Shown here piece after piece: positions 1 to 8,623 of a stretch of DNA of 64,000 nucleotides. The stretch's first letter is position 1; each line of letters starts with the position of its first letter. Under the pieces are notes generated by a model that worked only from the letters and a program-made list of their open reading frames with translations, was not told the origin of the DNA and did not search any database. The stretch is taken from contig NZ_AP017313.1 of assembly GCF_002355435.1 (NCBI RefSeq), positions 186,001 to 250,000 on the forward strand. The letters run 5' to 3'. A program made the translations under genes and the position numbers. This stretch comes from Mucilaginibacter gotjawali. Lineage in GTDB: Bacteria; Bacteroidota; Bacteroidia; Sphingobacteriales; Sphingobacteriaceae.

Positions 1-140
1 TTTAGGCGAGTAAATGGTGGGATTGGGAGGGGTATCGTATCTTTCGGCGCTATTTTTTGTGCCGGTTTCCCGGCATTGATTTTTAACCATTCGGGATGCA
101 GTTCTTCGGGCGGAGACGAATAGAAATGATACATCGGCAT
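1..140 (-). CDS. possible partial CDS, unidentified (runs off left edge)
   Basis: On the minus strand a frame is open from a stop codon near 198-200 down to base 1. The first ATG in it is at 140, giving at least 46 residues that begin MPMYHFYSSPPEEL and become proline-rich (DTIPLPIPPF) near the window edge. It would lie downstream of the asparaginase gene on the same strand, 72 bases past its stop codon. I do not recognise a family. The open frame and same-strand position are what I see; that it is a gene is inference, since only the first part is in the window. Confidence 0.35.
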   Translation of the reverse strand, partial: MPMYHFYSSPPEELHPEWLKINAGKPAQKIAPKDTIPLPIPPFTRL

Positions 141-212
141 CACGAGGCGCCTGAAGGGTGCAGCCGGATTACTTATATAATAGTCAGGAAGAGCGTTTTA
201 TCTGAAGCAGGA

Positions 213-1235
213 CTAAGAAACCGTAATCTCCCCTCTTAAATCCGTTTCCAGATATTCCTTTACTAATTTAGGGTCGTCATACTGGCCCAGCAGGTACATC
301 ATTTTGGTAACTGCCGATTCGTAGGTCATATCATAGCCATTAGCTACGCCTACATCTTTGAGGTGGCGGCTGGTTTCGTAACGGCCAAGCTCAACGGTGC
401 CCACTTTACACTGGGATATATCAAGGATCACTTTGCCGCTGTCGATAGCATTTTTAAGCAGGGTAACAAACCATTCGTCGGTAGTAGTATTGCCTGCACC
501 GAAGGTTTCCATTACAATGCCCCGCACATCGGCGGTTAATATGGTTTCAACTACTTTAGGACTGATACCGGGATACAACTTAAGCACAGCCACGTCGCTT
601 ACAAGGTTTTTATGGACAATCAGCTTTTCACCCTCTTTCGGATGTCTGATATCATTCAGGCTAAACTTCAGGTGAACACCCGACTCGGCCAGGATAGGGT
701 AATTGGGCGAACGAAATGCCTCGAATTTGGATGAATTATATTTAAAAGACCGGTTTCCGCGGAATAGTTTATAATCAAAATAAATGCAAACTTCGGGAAC
801 GCGGGCGCGGTCGTGTTTTTTGGCTTTAGCTATTTCAATGGCCGTCATCAAATTTTCCTTCGCGTCTGTACGAACGGCGCTGATAGGCAATTGCGAGCCG
901 GTAAATATGACTGGTTTGCCCAGGTTTTCAAGCATAAAGCTTAAAACAGATGCGGTAAAGGCCATCGTATCTGAGCCGTGAAGGATCACAAAGCCATCAA
1001 CGGTATCATAATTGCTTTCAATTAAACCGGCAAGCTCGCTCCAGATCGCAGGGTTCATGTTGGATGAGTCGATGATCTCATCAAATGAGTGCACCTGGAT
1101 CTTGCAGTTCAATTTTTCAAGTTCAGGCACGTTATCCATGATCTGCTCAAAATTGATCGGTTTGAGTACCTTGGTAACAGGGTCGCTCATCATACCAATG
1201 GTACCGCCGGTGTAAATGATCAGGATCTGGCTCAT
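213..1235 (-). CDS. ansA: type I L-asparaginase
   Basis: Hydrolyses L-asparagine to aspartate and ammonia. The 340-residue length fits type I bacterial asparaginases, and the absence of a signal peptide points to the cytoplasmic enzyme. The N-terminal signature TGGTIG lies at residues 9-14 and supplies the first catalytic threonine. The second signature reads HGSDT at 86-90, where the family usually has HGTDT; the catalytic Thr-Asp pair region is otherwise intact. The gene stands alone between a TatD-type nuclease and an unidentified partial frame. Four copies of a degenerate 7-base word lie just upstream of its start (1247-1274). Confidence 0.93.
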   Translation of the reverse strand: MSQILIIYTGGTIGMMSDPVTKVLKPINFEQIMDNVPELEKLNCKIQVHSFDEIIDSSNMNPAIWSELAGLIESNYDTVDGFVILHGSDTMAFTASVLSFMLENLGKPVIFTGSQLPISAVRTDAKENLMTAIEIAKAKKHDRARVPEVCIYFDYKLFRGNRSFKYNSSKFEAFRSPNYPILAESGVHLKFSLNDIRHPKEGEKLIVHKNLVSDVAVLKLYPGISPKVVETILTADVRGIVMETFGAGNTTTDEWFVTLLKNAIDSGKVILDISQCKVGTVELGRYETSRHLKDVGVANGYDMTYESAVTKMMYLLGQYDDPKLVKEYLETDLRGEITVS

Positions 1236-1246
1236 GCGTTTTATGG

Positions 1247-1274
1247 GTTCATAGTTGATAGTTCATAGTTTATG
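1247..1274. repeat. tandem 7-base word array upstream of ansA
   Basis: Four consecutive heptamers GTTCATA, GTTGATA, GTTCATA, GTTTATG. The same words in the same order recur at 42892-42919, so this is a dispersed element and not a local accident. It lies in the leader region of the minus-strand asparaginase gene. No inverted partner array is seen here. Confidence 0.6.
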
Positions 1275-1321
1275 GCAATAGTCAATTATATGAACAAAAA
1301 AATAAATCTATTTAAAAAAAA

Positions 1322-2089
1322 CTAAACGCCGAAAATCAACTTCGAATTTTCAGTGGTTACAGTCGCTACTTTTTCTATACTTACCTGCAGTGCATCAGCA
1401 ACTTTTTGGGCCACAAATACAAGGAACGCGCTTTCATTGGGCTTACCCCGGTGCGGAACCGGTGCAAGGTACGGAGAATCTGTTTCCAAAACTATCCGGT
1501 TGAGATCAATTTGAGCCACAACTTCGGCCAAACCGGCGTTTTTATAGGTTACCACCCCACCTATACCCAGGTAAAAGCCCAATTCGATAACTTTATGGGC
1601 CTGTTCAAGGTTGCCGGTAAAACAATGGAAAATGCCGCGTAAATCTTTACCCTGTTCTTGTTGCAGCACTTCAAAAACTTCGTTGAAAGCTTCGCGGCAG
1701 TGGATCACAATAGGCAATTTAAGTTGTTTAGCCCAGGCGATTTGTGCCTTAAAGGCTTTTACTTGTTCAGCAAGGGTAGTTTTATCCCAATAAAGATCAA
1801 TGCCAATTTCACCTATTGCATAAATTTTATGTTCACCTGCAGCCTGTTTTATCGTATTCAATTCTTCTTCCCAGCCATCTTTTACCGAGCAGGGGTGCAG
1901 CCCGAGCATCGGGTAAAACATGTCTGGGCAGGTAGCGGCCAGGTCAAAAACTTTTGGCACAGATGCGGCATCAACGTTTGGTAAAAACAGGCGCTCCACG
2001 TTATTGCTGATGCAGCGTTCCACCAGGCCGGCGCGCTTTTGCAGGTCTGTTTCGTAATAAAGATGGGTATGGGTATCGGTAAGCAGCAT
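1322..2089 (-). CDS. TatD family hydrolase (metal-dependent DNase)
   Basis: Amidohydrolase-fold metal-dependent nuclease of the TatD family, 255 residues, the usual length. Metal ligands are visible in order: DTHTH (residues 5-9), GEIGID with the bridging glutamate, the histidine of VIHCREAF, the histidine of FHCFTGN, and the aspartate of ETDSPYLAP. The family is linked to 3'-5' exonuclease activity and DNA repair; the exact substrate here is inferred. It lies between ansA and a prolyl isomerase gene on the same strand, but the hairpin at 2101-2135 separates it from the latter, so it probably has its own promoter. Confidence 0.9.
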   Translation of the reverse strand: MLLTDTHTHLYYETDLQKRAGLVERCISNNVERLFLPNVDAASVPKVFDLAATCPDMFYPMLGLHPCSVKDGWEEELNTIKQAAGEHKIYAIGEIGIDLYWDKTTLAEQVKAFKAQIAWAKQLKLPIVIHCREAFNEVFEVLQQEQGKDLRGIFHCFTGNLEQAHKVIELGFYLGIGGVVTYKNAGLAEVVAQIDLNRIVLETDSPYLAPVPHRGKPNESAFLVFVAQKVADALQVSIEKVATVTTENSKLIFGV

Positions 2090-2100
2090 CGTGCAAAAAT

Positions 2101-2135
2101 AAGAAAGCCTCCCGGATTTATGAGGAGGCTTTCTT
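2101..2135 (-). terminator. Rho-independent terminator after FKBP gene
   Basis: Perfect 12-bp stem: AAGAAAGCCTCC (2101-2112) pairs with GGAGGCTTTCTT (2124-2135) around an 11-base loop. On the minus strand it directly follows the stop of the FKBP gene at 2138 and is followed by a T-rich run, so it should end that transcript before tatD. Confidence 0.85.
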
Positions 2136-2137
2136 AT

Positions 2138-3133
2138 TTAACTTTTTTTCTTTACCGGATATTTTTTATGGACCGGTTTCTTAACAGCCGGTTTGGCAAC
2201 CACCGGATGTTTAACAGGTTTTACTTTAACCAGTTCCAGGTCAAAAACAAGCGTGCTAAAAGGTGCTATTGCGCCCATTCCCTGCGCGCCGTATGCCAGG
2301 GAAGAAGGGATTACAAAAGTGGCCTTCGAGCCTTCGTTTAATAACAGCAAGCCTTCATCCCATCCGGGGATAACTCCCCCGGCCCCAACGATTACCTCGT
2401 AAGGTTCATAAGTGCGCCCCGGTTGGTTTAAACCTGATGCTTTTGCTATGGATTCAATGCTCGAATCAAAAACTTTATCATCAAGCCCGCGGCCTGCATA
2501 ATTTACCAGCAGGGTATCACCTTTTTGCGGTTTAAGTTTTAGTGATGGCTTGGTGATCACATACTTTAAACCCGACGGGGTAGTTTTTAAAACAAGTTTA
2601 TGGCTTGCTATATATGCTGCCGCAGCAACCGCTTCGTTAGCCTGTAGTTTTGCTTCTTCAGCTTTGGCTTTTTCCATCTCAGCATTCCTTTCGGCGATAG
2701 CATCATTCAGCGATTGTATTTTTTCTACCTTTAAAACAAACACCAGGTTACTCCCTTTAGGGAAAAACGCCGGGCGCTGCGCATCATGTCCCTTAAATAC
2801 GGAATCAGTAGGGATCTTTACCTCAACACTGTCATTTAATGCCAGATTTGGAAATACTTCCATCAAATTAACTTCCGCTATATCCTTAAGGCCTTCTATC
2901 GGTAAAACCTGTGCCTTGCCTTTATTTCCGGTAATAAAAGAACTCATCAGAATGGAGTCCTTATCCGTTTTTTGAATAAAGTCAAAAGTGATTACATCGT
3001 TAACCTTTATTTTATCACCGGTACTATGGGTAAATACCCGGTAAGTTGCACCATGCGGGGTATGTTGTACGTCAGTTTGTGCGCTCACATTCACAGCGAG
3101 GCCCAATGCCATAATAAACAGGATATATTTCAT
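2138..3133 (-). CDS. exported FKBP-type peptidyl-prolyl cis-trans isomerase (Lys/Pro-rich tail)
   Basis: Prolyl isomerase of the FKBP family, 331 residues, with a Sec signal peptide (residues 1-18, ending NVSAQ). Two FKBP-like segments are visible: a degenerate N-terminal one (about 25-140) and a canonical C-terminal one (about 180-305) with GDTLLVNYAGR, the VIPGWDEGLLLLNEG flap region and IPSSLAYGAQG. The last 25 residues are rich in Lys, Pro and Val and may bind the cell wall or polyanions. It is the second of two paralogous FKBP genes in tandem and is probably a periplasmic folding factor. A terminator-like hairpin precedes its start codon. Confidence 0.9.
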   Translation of the reverse strand: MKYILFIMALGLAVNVSAQTDVQHTPHGATYRVFTHSTGDKIKVNDVITFDFIQKTDKDSILMSSFITGNKGKAQVLPIEGLKDIAEVNLMEVFPNLALNDSVEVKIPTDSVFKGHDAQRPAFFPKGSNLVFVLKVEKIQSLNDAIAERNAEMEKAKAEEAKLQANEAVAAAAYIASHKLVLKTTPSGLKYVITKPSLKLKPQKGDTLLVNYAGRGLDDKVFDSSIESIAKASGLNQPGRTYEPYEVIVGAGGVIPGWDEGLLLLNEGSKATFVIPSSLAYGAQGMGAIAPFSTLVFDLELVKVKPVKHPVVAKPAVKKPVHKKYPVKKKS

Positions 3134-3140
3134 CGAAAAT

Positions 3141-3172
3141 AAAAAAAGGCCCTCCCTTTTTAGGGGAAGGCC
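3141..3172 (-). terminator. hairpin between the two FKBP genes
   Basis: Imperfect stem 3148-3157 / 3163-3172 (GGCCCTCCCT with GGGGAAGGCC, one mismatch), followed on the minus strand by seven T residues (3141-3147). It sits between the lipoprotein FKBP stop (3188) and the next start (3133). It may terminate or attenuate transcription into the downstream FKBP gene. The purine-rich GGGAGGG arm could also serve as that gene's ribosome binding site, so folding could affect translation. Confidence 0.65.
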
Positions 3173-3187
3173 GTATTTAATTAAATA

Positions 3188-4162
3188 TTATTTCTTAACA
3201 GGTTGTTGTTGCGGCTGAGCCATCATTGGCGGAGCAACCGGTTTTGGAGCGTTTGGATTTGGATGAACAATGTCAACCAATTCTACTTCAAATACAAGCG
3301 GCGTAAACGGGCCTATCATCTGGTTGCCACGTTCGCCGTAAGCAAGACTTGATGGCATGATGATGGTTGCCTTAGCGCCTTTTGAAAGCAATAGAATGGC
3401 CTCATTCAATCCCGGGATCATACCCGGAGTGCCAAGCGGGAAACGCAAAGGTTTGTAGGGGTTCATCGGGTTAATTGGCAATTTGGCTTTAACAGCTTCA
3501 GATTTGATGCTGGTATCAAAAACTTTGCCGTTTAAATATTTACCCACATAAGCTACAGCCACGGTATCGCCGTTTGCAGGTTTTGGTTCCGAGCTTTCTT
3601 TGGTGATCACATAATCAAGCCCTGAAGCTGTTGTAGTAACTTTAAGGTTGTTATCAGCAATATATTTTTTAATTTTTGCCGGTTCTGCCTTTTTTGCTAC
3701 ATCCATTAGCGAGGTAACATAAGCCTGGCAACGGCCGTTGAATACTGTTTGGTCGAGGTTGCCTTTCTGGATAACTTTTTCAACTTTCACAATAAAGATC
3801 ATGTATTTGCCCTTCATTCCGGCAGGGCGCGGATGACCTGCGCTTAACGAATCAAGGTCGGTTTTAATCACAGCACTGTCGCCTTCGCTCAGGTAGCTGA
3901 TCCCGGCAAACACGTCACCTTTACCACTTGGTTTTGGCACTATTTGTGAAAACTGCTGGCCGGTTTCGAACGAACTCTGTAATACAGAATCAGCATCATT
4001 CTTAACGATATAGTTGATACTGATAAAGTCGCCTGGCTGAACGCTCGGACCCGATTTGTCAGATACAATTTGATATAGCAACCCGTGTTGCCCTTTTTTA
4101 AATCCATTACAACTTGCCAATCCAATTGCAGCAAGCGCTAAAAACATCAGGTTTTTTTTCAT
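3188..4162 (-). CDS. FKBP-type peptidyl-prolyl isomerase, lipoprotein
   Basis: Paralogue of the following FKBP gene: 324 residues, with a lipoprotein signal (hydrophobic segment 5-17, lipobox LASC, lipidated Cys at 19), so anchored to a membrane facing the periplasm or surface. Two FKBP-like domains: N-terminal about 35-135, and C-terminal about 195-310 with GDTVAVAYVGKYL, MIPGLNEAILLLSKG and MPSSLAYGERG. The tail is Pro/Gln-rich. It starts 2 bases after the stop of the upstream DHH phosphoesterase gene, so the two are almost certainly cotranscribed. Confidence 0.9.
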   Translation of the reverse strand: MKKNLMFLALAAIGLASCNGFKKGQHGLLYQIVSDKSGPSVQPGDFISINYIVKNDADSVLQSSFETGQQFSQIVPKPSGKGDVFAGISYLSEGDSAVIKTDLDSLSAGHPRPAGMKGKYMIFIVKVEKVIQKGNLDQTVFNGRCQAYVTSLMDVAKKAEPAKIKKYIADNNLKVTTTASGLDYVITKESSEPKPANGDTVAVAYVGKYLNGKVFDTSIKSEAVKAKLPINPMNPYKPLRFPLGTPGMIPGLNEAILLLSKGAKATIIMPSSLAYGERGNQMIGPFTPLVFEVELVDIVHPNPNAPKPVAPPMMAQPQQQPVKK

Positions 4163-4164
4163 TT

Positions 4165-5175
4165 TTACTTTATTAATAGTTTTTTATATTCAGGTAATAT
4201 TTGTTTAAATTGATTGATTACATTTTCAAGGCTGTCTTCTGAATGGCCGCCGGCTGCGTTAAAATGGCCGCCGCCGTTAAAATATTTCCTGCAGATCGCA
4301 TTCGCAGGGATATCTCCCTTTGATCTTAACGAAAGTTTTACCTTATCCTTACGTTCAATTATAAAAGCTGCCAGTTTTATGCCGGCAATGGATAACGCAT
4401 AATTTACTATTCCTTCGGTATCGCCCGTTTGGATATCGTATTTCTCCAGGTCCTGTTTGGTTACATGGAAAATAGCGGTATTAAATTCGTACAAAACCTC
4501 CAAACGCTCTGACAGGCACAGGCCCAGGAAACGCAGGCGGTTTTCGGGTGAGTTGTTATAAACCAGGTCGTATATGCGCCAGTTTACGGCGCCCGCGTCA
4601 ATCAGGTCGGCGGTAATACGGTGCACCGCCGATGTTGTATTTGGCAGGTGGAAGGACGCTGAGTCGGTTAAAATGCCGGCATACAGACAACTGGCCACAT
4701 CCTTGTTCACCAGTTCTTTATGTTTAAGTTCTTCAACTATAAAAGTATAAACCAACTGCGCGGTAGCACATGCACCAATATTCCAGTAACGGTAATCGTC
4801 AAAATCCTCCGGTTCCAGGTGATGGTCTATCATTACCTTATATGCAGCACTTTTGCCGACCAGTTCGCCCAATTCATTAATCCTTCCCAAAGCATTAAAA
4901 TCAAGGCAGAAAATGATTTTAGCTTCGCTGACGAGGGCTGCGCATTCTTCCGGGTGTTCTGTATAAATAACCACACCGTCATTACCCGGCATCCAGTTAA
5001 AGTAGGTCGGGTAATCGGTTGGGGTAATCACGGTTACATGGTGCCCCTGCTGTATCAAATAATTATATAAACCTAACGACGAGCCTATAGCATCACCATC
5101 AGGTTTGTGATGAGTAGTAATTACTATTTTTTGAGGCTGCGCTAAAAGTTCAATAAGCGAGGCTATACTTAACAT
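4165..5175 (-). CDS. DHH-family phosphoesterase (NrnA-like oligoribonuclease / pAp phosphatase)
   Basis: DHH/DHHA1 phosphoesterase, 336 residues. The four DHH motifs appear in order: the HHKPDGDAIGSS region (residues 22-33), CLDFNALGR, the signature MIDHHLEP, and GILTDSASF. The DHHA1 domain closes with GGGHFNAAGG. Family members of this size (NrnA) degrade nanoRNAs of 2-5 nucleotides and dephosphorylate 3'-phosphoadenosine-5'-phosphate, or cleave pApA; which applies here is inference. It heads the operon with the FKBP lipoprotein. A -7 box for this strand is at 5196-5203. Confidence 0.9.
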   Translation of the reverse strand: MLSIASLIELLAQPQKIVITTHHKPDGDAIGSSLGLYNYLIQQGHHVTVITPTDYPTYFNWMPGNDGVVIYTEHPEECAALVSEAKIIFCLDFNALGRINELGELVGKSAAYKVMIDHHLEPEDFDDYRYWNIGACATAQLVYTFIVEELKHKELVNKDVASCLYAGILTDSASFHLPNTTSAVHRITADLIDAGAVNWRIYDLVYNNSPENRLRFLGLCLSERLEVLYEFNTAIFHVTKQDLEKYDIQTGDTEGIVNYALSIAGIKLAAFIIERKDKVKLSLRSKGDIPANAICRKYFNGGGHFNAAGGHSEDSLENVINQFKQILPEYKKLLIK

Positions 5176-5195
5176 TCAATTTTAAAAAAGAGCTG

Positions 5196-5203
5196 CAAAG
5201 CTA
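5196..5203 (-). promoter_or_regulatory. -7 box (TAnnTTTG) for the DHH/FKBP operon
   Basis: Minus-strand TAGCTTTG matches the Bacteroidota -7 consensus exactly, 20 bases upstream of the DHH gene start. No convincing -33 TTG was found. The rest of 5204-5389 shows no gene. Confidence 0.5.
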
Positions 5204-5389
5204 AATAAATAAATTAAATACAGCGAGTTAATTAATGTTAAAGCAATATGCTTAAATGTCAATGATTATTTGATTTTTTGATCCTTTTATGGTCGCTCTT
5301 TTTTCAATCCTGTTTGTGTGGTACCAGGCCTCATCGGTATAAATTATTTCTTATCATTATTTACATACTAAGGTTTAATTGAAAAACCC

Positions 5390-5397
5390 TACTTTTG
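5390..5397 (+). promoter_or_regulatory. -7 box (TAnnTTTG) for ndk
   Basis: TACTTTTG matches the -7 consensus and would give a leader of about 100 bases in front of ndk. No clear -33 element at the expected distance. The gap 5176-5505 between the divergent DHH and ndk genes otherwise shows no coding pattern. Confidence 0.4.
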
Positions 5398-5505
5398 CGG
5401 GCAATTTGAATAAGCGAGCGGCGGAGCCGGTTTTGAGCCTTAAAAGTAGCGGGCCATTTAACCTATTGCCACTTAAACAAACCATACATTTATAACGCAA
5501 AAAAT

Positions 5506-5925
5506 ATGAGCACTAATAAAACTTTTACCATGATTAAACCTGATGCCGTTGCTAACGGGCATACAGGTGCTATTTTAGACCACATTATTAAAGGCGGCTT
5601 TAAAATTATTGCCATGAAATATCTGGCACTGAGCAAAGAGACTGCCGGCAAATTTTACGAAGTACACAAAGAGCGCCCTTTTTATGGCGAGCTGGTTGAT
5701 TTTATGTCGTCCGGCCCGATTGTTGCAGCAATATTGGAAAAAGACAACGCTGTTGAAGATTTCAGGAAACTGATCGGTGCTACTGACCCGGCAAAAGCTG
5801 ACAAAGGAACGATCCGTAATTTGTATGCAGAATCAATCGGCGCTAATGCAATCCATGGCTCCGACTCTGATGAAAATGCTAAAATTGAAGGAGATTTTTA
5901 TTTTTCGGCACTCGAGAAGTTTTAA
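5506..5925 (+). CDS. ndk: nucleoside-diphosphate kinase
   Basis: Transfers the gamma phosphate of ATP to NDPs through a phosphohistidine. The 139 residues match the small NDK family. Visible motifs: [10 protein letters not shown] near the N terminus, [29 protein letters not shown], and the active-site region [12 protein letters not shown] with the catalytic histidine. Transcribed alone, divergent from the DHH/FKBP operon, and closed by a strong hairpin terminator. Confidence 0.97.
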   Translation: MSTNKTFTMIKPDAVANGHTGAILDHIIKGGFKIIAMKYLALSKETAGKFYEVHKERPFYGELVDFMSSGPIVAAILEKDNAVEDFRKLIGATDPAKADKGTIRNLYAESIGANAIHGSDSDENAKIEGDFYFSALEKF

Positions 5926-5935
5926 TTTTTACAGC

Positions 5936-5973
5936 AAGCCGGTGGAAATGTTAACAAATTGAAACACCGGCTT
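5936..5973 (+). terminator. Rho-independent terminator of ndk
   Basis: AAGCCGGTG (5936-5944) pairs with CACCGGCTT (5965-5973), followed by GTTCTTTTATTTTG. It lies just after the ndk stop at 5925. Confidence 0.8.
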
Positions 5974-6078
5974 GTTCTTTTATTTTGTTTATTTAAAAAA
6001 AAATAAATATTTTTATAAAGTTATGGTAATATGAAAGTTATCTTTACTTTATCTCAATTATAAACTAAATAAGGATTT

Positions 6079-6276
6079 ATGAAACTCCTGCTGAAATATA
6101 TCTTATACTCACTGCTGATAATTGTATTGGTTTCAGGTACGGTATTGCTTTACAGGACGCATCCCGAAGCGCAATTGGTGTTCATACTTCCGGGGATTTT
6201 AATCCTCGCTTTTTCCCGCATGAGCGACGATCTCAACTTCCGTACCTTCCTTCCGCGCTTTACTAAAGAAAAATAA
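6079..6276 (+). CDS. small two-helix membrane protein, function unknown
   Basis: 65 residues with two predicted transmembrane helices (about 4-25 and 32-48) and a charged C-terminal tail ending FTKEK. The short N-terminal MKLLLKY segment is positive, so both ends may face the cytoplasm. It has a plausible start after an A-rich leader (TAAGGATTT). The 3' end overlaps the convergent DUF721 gene by 14 bases. I do not recognise the family; codon usage looks like that of its neighbours. Confidence 0.6.
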   Translation: MKLLLKYILYSLLIIVLVSGTVLLYRTHPEAQLVFILPGILILAFSRMSDDLNFRTFLPRFTKEK

Positions 6277-6553
6277 TTTCTTCTACCAGGATTGAGTTAG
6301 CCTCTTCGTTTATTTTTTGAATGATTTGCGTACGCATGTTCATCAGCTCATTTTTTACCACCGACGATTCCAGCCGGAGGAATAATTTTTTATCGTGGAT
6401 AAACAATTCTTTGGTGCGGTTGGCTACCGGTTTGCCTACCAGTTCGGGCCAGTGCGCTATAATGCCTGTTTCATCAAACTTTCGCTTGATCTTGTAAACC
6501 TGCATCATTTGCTCAATCGCTTCTTTCAGCGATTTATCGTTGGCTTTACGCAT
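6263..6553 (-). CDS. DUF721 (DciA-like) protein
   Basis: 96-residue DUF721 protein. The pattern VYKIKRKFDETGIIAHWPELVG followed by NRTKELFIHDKKLFLRLESS is typical of this family, whose better-known members (DciA) load or regulate the replicative helicase DnaB; that role here is inferred from the family. It overlaps the end of recF by 8 bases, so it is translationally coupled to it. The recF-DUF721 pairing is common in Bacteroidota. Confidence 0.85.
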   Translation of the reverse strand: MRKANDKSLKEAIEQMMQVYKIKRKFDETGIIAHWPELVGKPVANRTKELFIHDKKLFLRLESSVVKNELMNMRTQIIQKINEEANSILVEEIIFL

Positions 6554-7646
6554 CTATTTCTCCTCCTTTTACTTTAAACAAGTTAATCTCTATCCCAATT
6601 TCCTTAAATACGTTTTTAACCCTTGCCACATTGGTATCGGTAATAAATACCTGCCCGAAATCATGATTTGAGATCATTTGCATCAGTTTGGTTATCCGCA
6701 GGTCGTCGAGCTTATCAAATATATCATCCAGTAACAGGATGGGCTTAAATCCGTTCTGCTGGTATAAAAAACTGTACTGCGCCAGTTTAAGGGCAATAAG
6801 GAAAGACTTTTGCTGCCCCTGCGACCCAAACTTTTTCATCGGCATGCCATGTATGGTAAATAAAAGGTCATCTTTATGAATGCCGTACGTAGTACGCTCC
6901 AGTACCCGGTCTTTTTCAATGGCCTTTTTTAATAAGGCGCCAAAGTCATCCGCCAGCAGCTGTGATTCATAGCTCAATTCAACCAGCTCAGCGTCTTCGC
7001 TCAAAAAGGTATAATGCCGGTTAAATATCTCCGTAAAGCTTTCCATAAAAGCTTTGCGCTTTTCAAAGATCCTGTTACCCGATTGGGTCAACTGCTCGTC
7101 CAGCACTTCCATTAAATGAGGATCGTACCGGCCCGTGTCAGCAATTTGCTTTAATAAAGCGTTCCGGTTCACCAGCACCCTGTTATAAGCGATCAGCTCA
7201 TCCAGGTAGGAGTTATCTGTTTGCGAGATCACATTGTCAATAAACTTGCGCCGCTCTTCGCTGCCTTCAATAATGATACTGATATCATAGGGTGATACCA
7301 TTACCAGCGGGAACAAACCGATGTGGTCGGCTAAACGCTGGTAATCCTTTTTGTTACGCTTAAACTGCTTTTTTTGGTTTTTTTTAACAGAGCAGGCTAC
7401 TGCTTCGGGATTGCCGTTTTTATTGAAGTTGCCGGTGATGATAAAAAATTCCTCGCCCTGTTTGATCTGCTGACTATCAATCGGGTTAAAATAACTTTTA
7501 CAAAGCGAAAGGTAATGTATGGCATCCAGCAGGTTGGTTTTGCCGGCGCCATTATTGCCGGTGAATACGTTAACCCCCTCACTGAATTTCAGTTCGGCCT
7601 CGGCGTAATTCTTAAAATTGATGACTGACAGCTGCTGCAAATACAT
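6546..7646 (-). CDS. recF: DNA replication and repair protein RecF
   Basis: SMC-like ATPase that helps load RecA at gapped DNA with RecO and RecR. 366 residues, the normal length. Walker A GNNGAGKT lies at about residues 30-37, the signature region MKKFGSQGQQKSFLIALKLAQ near the C terminus, and Walker B LLLDDIFDKLDD just after it. The start MYLQQLSVINFKNY is the expected RecF N terminus. A TAACTTTG box lies only 4 bases before the ATG, which suggests a leaderless mRNA. Confidence 0.96.
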   Translation of the reverse strand: MYLQQLSVINFKNYAEAELKFSEGVNVFTGNNGAGKTNLLDAIHYLSLCKSYFNPIDSQQIKQGEEFFIITGNFNKNGNPEAVACSVKKNQKKQFKRNKKDYQRLADHIGLFPLVMVSPYDISIIIEGSEERRKFIDNVISQTDNSYLDELIAYNRVLVNRNALLKQIADTGRYDPHLMEVLDEQLTQSGNRIFEKRKAFMESFTEIFNRHYTFLSEDAELVELSYESQLLADDFGALLKKAIEKDRVLERTTYGIHKDDLLFTIHGMPMKKFGSQGQQKSFLIALKLAQYSFLYQQNGFKPILLLDDIFDKLDDLRITKLMQMISNHDFGQVFITDTNVARVKNVFKEIGIEINLFKVKGGEIDA

Positions 7647-7650
7647 TGGT

Positions 7651-7658
7651 CAAAGTTA
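7651..7658 (-). promoter_or_regulatory. -7 box of recF, placed for a leaderless mRNA
   Basis: Minus-strand TAACTTTG ends 4 bases before the recF ATG at 7646. With Bacteroidota spacing the transcript would begin at or next to the A of the start codon. The same arrangement occurs before lipA and the 11241 gene. Confidence 0.5.
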
Positions 7659-7670
7659 GTGATTAGATTC

Positions 7671-7866
7671 AGTCCGAAAGTCGGGAAAGTCCGAAAGTCC
7701 GGAAGAAAAAAGTGATTGGCGGATTGTTTGCTATTTGAAATCTATGTTTTTGGTGTAATTTGTTAAATCCGGCAGGTGTGTCAAGTCAGCCAAAATATTG
7801 CTATAAACGCTGTTACATGCGAATTTTGCATCTTTCAGACTTTCGGACTTTCCCGACTTTCGGACT
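7671..7866. repeat. long inverted repeat, 29-bp perfect arms
   Basis: Left arm 7671-7699 and right arm 7838-7866 are perfect reverse complements over 29 bases, built from the word AGTCCGAAAGTC repeated with small changes. The 138 bases between show no gene. A single related arm lies at 21051-21072 in front of lipA. This fills most of the gap 7647-7942 between recF and the TPR gene. Confidence 0.85.
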
Positions 7867-7890
7867 AAAATATTTAATTACAATAACCTA

Positions 7891-7920
7891 TTGCTAAAAA
7901 TTTTGAAAAACGTATTTTTG
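7891..7920 (+). promoter_or_regulatory. Bacteroidota-type promoter of the TPR gene
   Basis: TTG at 7891-7893 and TATTTTTG at 7913-7920 are separated by 19 bases, matching the -33/-7 arrangement of Bacteroidota sigma-A promoters. The predicted start site is about 7925, giving a short leader before the ATG at 7943. Confidence 0.65.
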
Positions 7921-7942
7921 CAAACTTAATTTTACAATAGAA

Positions 7943-8619
7943 ATGTCAAAAACCCAAACGGACACCAAGGTTGCAGGCGGCCACAACGATATTGGACAGA
8001 CTGGTAAGTTTGTGCGCGAGAACCAAAAAGTTTGATATTTATTGTCGGGGCTGTTTTAGCCATGGTAATTATTTATATAGCCTACCAGCGTTTTTATATT
8101 GCACCGCGCGAAGTTACCGCGGCTAACCAGATGCATGTTGCGCAGGATTTTTGGGAGAAAAAGCAATGGGACAAAGCCATTAACGGCGATGCTGGTTATC
8201 CTGGTTTTGCAAAAATTGCAGATGAATACAGTAATACCAAATCAGCAGACCTTGCTTATTTTTACTTAGGCATCGCTTATTTAAATAAAGGAAACTACCA
8301 GAAAGCGATTGACAACCTAACCAACTATAGCGGTAACGATTATATGGTTGCTGCAGAAGCGCTTGGCGGAACCGCCGACGCCTATGTTGAACTGAAGGAT
8401 TATGACAAAGCCGTAACCTATTATAAAAAAGCAGCTGATAAAGCGAACAATAAATTTTTAACCCCTATGTATCTTAAAAAACTGGGTTTGGTTTACGAAG
8501 CGCAAAACGATTATAAATCAGCTGATGATGTTTACAAAAGGATCAAAGCAGATTATTCAGACAGCCCGCAGGGCCAGAATATTGACGAATATATAGCAAG
8601 GGCTGAAGCGAAAGGATAA
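7943..8619 (+). CDS. TPR-repeat membrane protein, interrupted by a 1-base frameshift
   Basis: Tetratricopeptide protein with one N-terminal transmembrane helix. The ATG at 7943 reads MSKTQTDTKVAGG through FVRENQKV and stops at TGA 8033-8035; the next frame, open from 8032, continues with the hydrophobic helix IFIVGAVLAMVIIYIAY and at least three TPR motifs (for example YFYLGIAYLNKGNYQKAIDNL). Joining the two gives about 225 residues of the expected shape for this Bacteroidota family, with a cytoplasmic N terminus and TPRs outside. One T is missing in GTTTGATA. A caller using the TTG at 8032 would lose the first 30 residues. Ends just before ribH. Confidence 0.75.
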
Positions 8620-8623
8620 TTTG

